Assembly (NCBI RefSeq): GCF_900411395.1 | Contig: NZ_OXCQ01000004.1 | Coordinates: forward strand, 95,606 to 159,605 | DNA from: Streptococcus sp. 596553 | Lineage (GTDB): Bacteria > Bacillota > Bacilli > Lactobacillales > Streptococcaceae | Length of the DNA stretch: 64,000 bases | Direction of reading: 5' to 3' | Shown: positions 59,466-64,000 of the stretch, piece by piece | Numbering within the stretch: position 1 is the stretch's first letter | Layout: each line of letters begins with the position of its first letter | Program-made: the position numbers and the translations under genes | The notes under the pieces: model-generated | Databases searched by the model: none | The model's input: the letters and a program-made list of their open reading frames with translations, nothing else | Told to the model about the DNA's origin: nothing

Positions 59466-59795
59466 CTACAGGATAATGGTTGGCCCGTAGAGACTCAACT
59501 TGGTCTTGACCTGGTCAAAGTGGAAGCGGTCATAGGCCCGCCAAGCGGCGCGAGTTGGAGCATCTGGATTGAGGGCGCTGAGTCCCATGAGAAGACTGGA
59601 AGTCTGGTAAAATTTTTCCAGTTCAATCAAGACTCGATTATCCACTGTCTCAGCCTTGGCTAAAAAACCAAGAATAGAGTTTAATTGCTCCTGAAAGCGG
59701 ACGTCGTCAGCGGTTGCCTGTTTGCATGCTTGGTAGGCTTTGTTTAAGTCAGTAATCAAAGTCTGAGCTCTTTTGATAGGGTCTGTATCTGTCAT
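59466..59795 (-). CDS. blpT: Blp locus protein BlpT
   Basis: The 109 residues (MTDTDPIKRAQTLITDLNKA to FDQVKTKLSLYGPTIIL) form a helical, soluble protein. They match what I recall of BlpT, the first gene of the pneumococcal blp bacteriocin locus, whose exact role is unclear (suggested immunity or accessory). It faces leftward, divergent from blpR. Its upstream region holds a repeat that looks like a BlpR-type box. ATG after AAAGGAGG. No signal peptide. Confidence 0.85.
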   Translation of the reverse strand: MTDTDPIKRAQTLITDLNKAYQACKQATADDVRFQEQLNSILGFLAKAETVDNRVLIELEKFYQTSSLLMGLSALNPDAPTRAAWRAYDRFHFDQVKTKLSLYGPTIIL

Positions 59796-59903
59796 GAGAA
59801 TTCCTCCTTTAATCTGGGTGCTAGTCTTGTTTCTAGCAACTGTGTTTTGATACTGTCAGTTTATCACTTTTATCTCCTTTTTTATCTACAAATCTTTAAT
59901 TGT

Positions 59904-59948
59904 TCTTGAAATTTCCTGAATGGTCCTGTTAAAATTTTATGATAAAAT
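59904..59948. promoter_or_regulatory. Candidate BlpR box and divergent blpT/blpR promoter
   Basis: On the minus strand ACCATTCAGG is followed by ATTTCAAGAAC, so TTCAGGA and TTCAAGA repeat with a 10-bp period (59904-59924). On the plus strand TATGATAAAAT (59938-59948) is a -10 without a -35. Both fit an activator-dependent promoter region for blpT and blpRH. Confidence 0.55.
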
Positions 59949-60090
59949 AGTGGTAAGATTATCATGCTTATTTGAGGAACAAGCTACCCTTCAGGAGCGT
60001 TGAAGGCCTGTTTAGGATTTGGTGGGTTCGTATCATAGTATTTTTGCTATTCTCTTTTTAGGAAGAAATTAAAATAAGGAGAGTAAGAAG

Positions 60091-60828
60091 ATGAGAATAT
60101 TTGTTTTAGAAGATGATTTTTCCCAGCAGACTAGGATTGAAATGACCATTGAGAAACTCTTGCAAGAACATCATATCACTCCCAGCTCTTTTGAGGTCTT
60201 TGGCAAGCCAGACCAACTGCTGGCAGAGGTGCATGAGAAGGGAGCCCATCAGCTATTCTTTTTGGATATTGAGATTCGAAATGAGGAGATGAAGGGGCTG
60301 GAAGTGGCTAGAAAAATTCGGGATCGAGATCCTTATGCCCTGATTGTTTTTGTGACGACTCACTCGGAGTTTATGCCCCTGTCTTTTCGCTACCAAGTGT
60401 CTGCTCTGGACTACATTGATAAGGCCTTGTCAGCAGAGGAGTTTGAATCTCGTATCGAGACAGCCCTCCTCTATGCCAATAGTCAAGATAGTAAAAGTCT
60501 GGCGGAAGATTGTTTTTACTTTAAATCAAAATTTGCTCAATTCCAGTATCCTTTTAAAGAAGTTTACTATCTCGAAACGTCGCCCAGAGCCCATCGTGTT
60601 ATTCTCTATACCAAGACAGACAGACTGGAATTTACAGCGAGTTTAGAGGAGGTTTTCAAGCAGGAACCCCGTCTCTTGCAGTGCCATCGCTCTTTTCTCA
60701 TCAATCCTGCCAATGTGGTGCGTTTGGATAAGAAAGAAAAACTCCTTTTCTTTCCCAATGGTGGAAGCTGTATGATTGCGCGTTATAAGGTCAGAGAAGT
60801 GTCTGAAGCTATTAATAACTTACACTGA
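60091..60828 (+). CDS. blpR: Response regulator BlpR (AgrA/ComE type)
   Basis: BlpR activates bacteriocin genes once phosphorylated by BlpH on peptide pheromone sensing. The 245 residues have a receiver domain with acidic EDD near residue 6 and the phosphorylated Asp59 in LFFLDIEI. The conserved Thr/Lys positions lie in VTTHS and YIDKALS. A LytTR DNA-binding domain follows from about 140 (YYLETSPRAHRVILYTK, LEEVFKQEPRLLQCHRSFLI). ATG follows GGAGAG. A leader of about 140 nt precedes it. I see no blpS-like gene in front. Confidence 0.94.
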   Translation: MRIFVLEDDFSQQTRIEMTIEKLLQEHHITPSSFEVFGKPDQLLAEVHEKGAHQLFFLDIEIRNEEMKGLEVARKIRDRDPYALIVFVTTHSEFMPLSFRYQVSALDYIDKALSAEEFESRIETALLYANSQDSKSLAEDCFYFKSKFAQFQYPFKEVYYLETSPRAHRVILYTKTDRLEFTASLEEVFKQEPRLLQCHRSFLINPANVVRLDKKEKLLFFPNGGSCMIARYKVREVSEAINNLH

Positions 60829-60841
60829 GCTAGGAGAGTTT

Positions 60842-62191
60842 ATGAATATTGCTTGGATATTGTTGTATACACTTGTTACTCATGGGCTAGAAATTGTCAT
60901 TTTCTTTAAGGTGGATGGAATTGGTCTCACTTTTGAGAGGATTTTTAAGGCTTTTCTTTTTAAGCTACTTTTGGCAGTTGTTTTTGTAATGATTAGCTAT
61001 ATAGTAGGAAATGATTATCTATCTTATTTTATGGAACCCTTGTACGGTATAGGTTTGTCTTTCTTACTGTTAAGAGGGCTTCCTAAAAAACTCCTTTTCT
61101 TTTATGGTCTCTTTCCAATTATATTGGTGAATCTCTTTTATAGAGGGGTCTCCTATTTTGTGCTTCCATTTTGGGGACAAGAAATTGTAGATAAAGGTAG
61201 CAATCCTATCTTTTTATTGATGACGATATTCGTTTGCTTCATAGTTTTAGTCTTTTTGAAATGGTTGGACTATGATTTCACTAACTTGAGAAAGGAGATT
61301 CTCGATAAAGGTTTTCAAAAGTCCCTGACCAGGATTAACTGGATAATGGGGGCTTACTATCTAGTGATGCAAAGTCTGTCTTTCTTTGAATATGAACAAG
61401 GTATTCAATCAACGACTGTTCGCCATCTCATCCTAGTCTTTTACCTGCTCTTTTTTATGGGGATTATCAAGAAATTGGATACCTATTTGAAGGACAAACT
61501 TCATGAGAGACTGGACCAAGAGCAGGCCTTGCGCTACAGAGATATGGAACGCTATAGTCGGCATATAGAGGAACTTTACAAGGAAGTACGGAGTTTTCGC
61601 CATGACTACACCAACCTCTTGACCAGTTTACGTCTGGGCATTGAAGAGGAGGATATGGAGCAGATAAAAGAGGTCTACGACTCGGTCTTAAAGGATTCCA
61701 GTCAAAAATTGCAGGACAATAAATATGACCTTGGACGATTGGTAAATGTTCGGGACCGTGCCCTCAAAAGTCTTCTGGCAGGAAAATTTCTAAAAGCCAG
61801 AGATAAGAACATTGTCTTTAATGTCGAAGTTCCTGAGGAGATTCAGGTTGAGGGAATGAGCCTACTTGATTTTCTAACCATTGTGTCTATCCTTTGTGAT
61901 AATGCTATTGAAGCCAGTGCAGAGACTAGTCAACCTCATGTTTCAATCGCCTTTTTAAAAAATGGGGCACAGGAGACCTTTATCATTGAAAACTCCATCA
62001 AAGAAGAGGGTATAGACATTTCTGAGATTTTCTCCTTTGGAGCCAGTTCTAAAGGGGAGGATAGAGGAGTTGGTCTCTATACCGTCATGAAGCTTGTGGA
62101 AAGCCATCCCAATACCAGTCTCAATACCACCTGCCAAAATCAAGTATTTCGTCAGATTTTAACAGTTCACTCAATGTCAGTTGATGATTAG
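60842..62191 (+). CDS. blpH: Histidine kinase BlpH (HPK10 family)
   Basis: BlpH is the membrane receptor for the BlpC pheromone. The 449 residues have six to seven membrane segments in the first 220. A coiled linker leads to the phosphoacceptor His254 in VRSFRHDYTNLLTSL, then the HPK10-type ATPase domain with ILCDNAIEAS near 350 and GVGLYTVMKL near 415. ATG 60842 has AGGAGAG in front and lies 13 bp after blpR, so the two are co-transcribed. The peptide-sensing region varies between pherotypes. Confidence 0.94.
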   Translation: MNIAWILLYTLVTHGLEIVIFFKVDGIGLTFERIFKAFLFKLLLAVVFVMISYIVGNDYLSYFMEPLYGIGLSFLLLRGLPKKLLFFYGLFPIILVNLFYRGVSYFVLPFWGQEIVDKGSNPIFLLMTIFVCFIVLVFLKWLDYDFTNLRKEILDKGFQKSLTRINWIMGAYYLVMQSLSFFEYEQGIQSTTVRHLILVFYLLFFMGIIKKLDTYLKDKLHERLDQEQALRYRDMERYSRHIEELYKEVRSFRHDYTNLLTSLRLGIEEEDMEQIKEVYDSVLKDSSQKLQDNKYDLGRLVNVRDRALKSLLAGKFLKARDKNIVFNVEVPEEIQVEGMSLLDFLTIVSILCDNAIEASAETSQPHVSIAFLKNGAQETFIIENSIKEEGIDISEIFSFGASSKGEDRGVGLYTVMKLVESHPNTSLNTTCQNQVFRQILTVHSMSVDD

Positions 62192-62259
62192 AAGATTTGT
62201 GGAAAGAAGTACTGCCTGTAGTCATCAATTAAAATGCCATAGTATATGAGGTATCCTAT

Positions 62260-62616
62260 ATGAATAAGAAATCCTTTTTTATCATCTGTTCTACGTTGAT
62301 TATAGCATCGAATCTTCTCATGATTTCCGTGGTGAATAAGGGAGAAGAAACGGGGAGTAATCTGTTTGTGATTGCTATAGCCTGTGTTATGTTACCATCA
62401 TTTTTGTATGCGGTTGAGAACCGAATGGCTTCTTTAATTAGGACAGGGTCAGTAGCTTTACTCTTATTGACAGTTATATCCCTACTCCGTCTTATCAACA
62501 GAATAGGGAGTACGCCTGAAATCCTCAACATTATCATTACCCTTATCGCTTTGGCAAGTGGGACAGCTGCTATCCTTGTTGCGATCATGAGAATATATGA
62601 GAACAGACGGAAGTAA
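62260..62616 (+). CDS. Hypothetical four-helix membrane protein next to blpH
   Basis: The 118 residues contain four hydrophobic segments (SFFIICSTLIIASNLLMISV, LFVIAIACVMLPSFLY, TGSVALLLLTVISLL, ILNIIITLIALASGTAAILV) and a basic tail RIYENRRK. It lies 68 bp after blpH in the same direction, where blpC and the transporter genes stand in the pneumococcal locus. Such small membrane proteins often give bacteriocin immunity, but this is only a guess from position. No good ribosome site is obvious, the nearest being GAGGT 12 nt upstream. Confidence 0.7.
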   Translation: MNKKSFFIICSTLIIASNLLMISVVNKGEETGSNLFVIAIACVMLPSFLYAVENRMASLIRTGSVALLLLTVISLLRLINRIGSTPEILNIIITLIALASGTAAILVAIMRIYENRRK

Positions 62617-62661
62617 GGCTGAATAGCTTTCGATGTATTTTCACATTGTTAAATTCCCCTA

Positions 62662-62698
62662 GGGCAAGTATGTTTTTCATGCTTGCTTTTTAAATTTT
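62662..62698 (+). terminator. Terminator downstream of the blpH region
   Basis: GCAAGTATG and CATGCTTGC arms around TTTTT, then TTTTAAATTTTTT. Confidence 0.75.
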
Positions 62699-62761
62699 TT
62701 ACAATTCAAGATGTTTTGATGACCATTTGTGATTTGGATGGAAAATTTTAAAAAATAGTAG

Positions 62762-62945
62762 TATACTAACCTTATTAAGGTTGTAATAGGACGAAAGTAA
62801 AAAGAGGTATTCCTCGTGAATGCAAAAACAATGTTACAATTGGCTATTATGCTTGCTTAAAGACTTGAGCTTGTGTACTTGGAGGTAATTATGGATTTCA
62901 TAATAATCTCCCTTAACTCCACCCAATCGGGTGGAGTTTTTTGGC
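62762..62945 (+). ncRNA. Candidate small transcript with two tiny frames and a strong terminator
   Basis: TATACT (62762-62767) may start a transcript of about 165 nt. It holds a GAGG-TATT-CCTC mini-hairpin over the ribosome site of a 14-codon frame (GTG 62816, NAKTMLQLAIMLA). A second GGAGG-led ATG lies at 62891. The perfect terminator ACTCCACCC/GGGTGGAGT, loop AATC, then TTTTTT is at about 62917-62943. The CU-rich TAATCTCCCTTAACTCC before the stem is complementary to ribosome sites, as in the CiaR-controlled csRNAs, but no CiaR box was found. Confidence 0.45.
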
Positions 62946-62961
62946 TCTATTTCAGGCTTTT

Positions 62962-63061
62962 GGGGACTATTCTAAAAATCATTTTTCGATATTTTTCGGT
63001 ATTTTTCGGATTTTGGTCGGGGAATTGGCGGGGACTTTTTGAGATTTTGGTGGGGATTTTT
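62962..63061. repeat. Short repeats beside the integrase gene
   Basis: ATTTTTCG occurs three times in exact 10-bp tandem (62981-63010). Four GGGGA motifs in TTGG-rich context lie around it (62962, 63018, 63030, 63052). Such repeats may be integrase arm-binding sites near an attachment site. Confidence 0.4.
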
Positions 63062-64000
63062 TTAGCGAATATGACTAAGAAATAGGTCTGTTGTCGCTTC
63101 AGCAAGTTCGTCCTCTACTTGATTGTAACGATCGGTCATATAGACTTTTGTATGGCCCAGCGCCTGGCTTAATTGTTCAAGAGGAACCCCTGCAATAATG
63201 CTTTGAGTCGTGAAGAAGTGGCGCATCATGTGAGGTGTTACATGCAATCCTGTCGCTTCATTCACTAGATTGAAGTTTCTATTTAATTGGTTTGGATTGA
63301 TGAGACCACCTTTTTCGTTCAGGGTGATATAATCTTTTTGTTGTTCCTTGATAATTCCTAACTTTCGCTTAATCTTAGAAGCTTCAGCTATCAGATAATA
63401 GATAAGGTCCGTTCCGATATCATCAAGGCAAACGTAGCGCTCTGAATCTTTCGTTTTAAGCCCTCCTTTCCCTTTCAAGGTCTGATTGCTTCGACTATCT
63501 CTAAGATGCAGTATAGCCCGTCCGCTGTCGTTCTGAGTGATGTCCATTGGACGCAATCCAAAGACTTCCCCTCTTCTCAATCCAAAAATGGTAAGATAGG
63601 TCAGAGCGTAGAATTGTTTTGACATGATTTCTTCCGCTTTTGCTATCCAAGTCTTAAACTCTTTGAGAGTCACTTTCTTGTTTGCAGCAGGAATATCACT
63701 CTGGCCAATGAAGACACCTTTCAAGCGATTTGAGAGCAGATTCCCATTTTTGACGGCATCATTCAGCAATGCCATGAAGCTGGAATTGAGGGTTTGAACA
63801 GTGTATCTTGTATGGTTCTGCAACTTTTCAGAGATAAATAGTTCATACTCATTTCTATCCAAATTTTTAAGCAGGATAGAACCAAATTTGGGTTTGATAT
63901 GATTCTTATAGAGATTATCATTGAGGTAGTAGGAAGTGTCATTCCAGCGCCCTGTTGACAATCTCTTTTCGGAATAGATATCCCAATACTGATCAAGCGT
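63062..64000 (-). CDS. Tyrosine-family site-specific integrase (5' end beyond window)
   Basis: At least 313 codons remain, and the frame is open to the window edge, so the N-terminus is missing. A core-binding (SAM-like) domain is visible (IKPKFGSILLKNLDRNEYEL, ALLNDAVKNGNL). The catalytic domain has the first arginine in TIFGLRRGEVFGL, HMMRHFF as the His-x-x-Arg box, LGHTKVYMTDRY with the last His and the nucleophile tyrosine, and a C-terminal tail ending FLSHIR. It resembles integrases of streptococcal prophages and phage-inducible islands. It marks the edge of a mobile element running rightward. Confidence 0.92.
   Translation of the reverse strand, partial: TLDQYWDIYSEKRLSTGRWNDTSYYLNDNLYKNHIKPKFGSILLKNLDRNEYELFISEKLQNHTRYTVQTLNSSFMALLNDAVKNGNLLSNRLKGVFIGQSDIPAANKKVTLKEFKTWIAKAEEIMSKQFYALTYLTIFGLRRGEVFGLRPMDITQNDSGRAILHLRDSRSNQTLKGKGGLKTKDSERYVCLDDIGTDLIYYLIAEASKIKRKLGIIKEQQKDYITLNEKGGLINPNQLNRNFNLVNEATGLHVTPHMMRHFFTTQSIIAGVPLEQLSQALGHTKVYMTDRYNQVEDELAEATTDLFLSHIR

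Noticed and set aside
62192..63060. blpC pheromone gene on either strand
   Set aside because: No double-glycine leader peptide frame was found; the only similar-sized frames lack GG and a suitable ribosome site.
62891..63085. 65-codon frame starting MDFIIISLNS
   Set aside because: It reads straight through a perfect terminator hairpin and low-complexity repeats; more likely RNA-level sequence, although GGAGG precedes it.

Overview
The window reads as a chromosomal segment of a Mitis-group streptococcus (Streptococcus mitis, S. oralis or S. pneumoniae-like). Nearly every housekeeping gene and its order (gatC, prfC, rpmB, fakA, ilvBNC-ilvA, uppP, dinB, pflB, trk, ECF genes, trmL, ribU, rpoE, pyrG, endoD, pgk, glnRA, hrcA-grpE-dnaK-dnaJ, ecsAB, blpTRH) matches what I remember of the pneumococcal chromosome. 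BOX repeats, found in that group, occur at least five times. The species is inferred from gene order and recalled protein sequences, not from a search.

Layout. 1-3450: gatC (cut by the window edge), prfC, a hairpin-rich repeat block, a glycosyltransferase remnant with an IS1202-like remnant, then rpmB. 3.6-10.8 kb: an Asp23-like gene with fatty-acid kinase fakA, then the branched-chain amino acid genes ilvB-ilvN-ilvC, a small unknown gene and ilvA, with a CodY-type box in front. 10.86-11.6 kb: a tiny transcript with a 15-codon aromatic-rich reading frame, and AT-rich DNA without genes. 11.6-18.4 kb: an amino-acid ABC transporter, a DUF2207 membrane protein, uppP and dinB. 18.6-25.7 kb: pflB with a CcpA-type site, a Trk potassium system, a SAM hydrolase-like gene and an ECF S component. 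26-37.4 kb: ECF ATPase and T component, an acetyltransferase, trmL with a leader terminator, an FMN riboswitch with ribU, a PAP2 phosphatase, rpoE, pyrG with a likely CTP-sensing attenuator, and a Na/phosphate symporter. 37.6-45.2 kb is accessory surface DNA: EndoD, a small LPXTG protein with a 14-T tract in its promoter, an ISL3-family remnant and a birA fragment. 45.4-59.4 kb: pgk, glnRA with a GlnR operator, a PadR/DUF2812 group, the heat-shock genes with two CIRCE elements, a HIT protein and ecsAB. 59.4-64 kb: blpT, blpR and blpH (bacteriocin peptide sensing) without a visible blpC, followed by small-transcript sequences and a tyrosine integrase running off the window end, so a mobile element seems to begin here.

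Regulation is unusually readable: CodY, CcpA, GlnR and HrcA sites, an FMN riboswitch, a GGGC-start attenuator at pyrG, and a probable Blp-type box. The most interesting unexplained items are the 15-codon transcription unit at 10.86 kb, the hairpin family with a constant 7-nt loop but changing arms (2.0-2.4 kb and 52.5 kb), the poly-T promoter at 42.7 kb, and the small transcript beside the integrase at 62.8 kb. No tRNA, rRNA or CRISPR array was seen.
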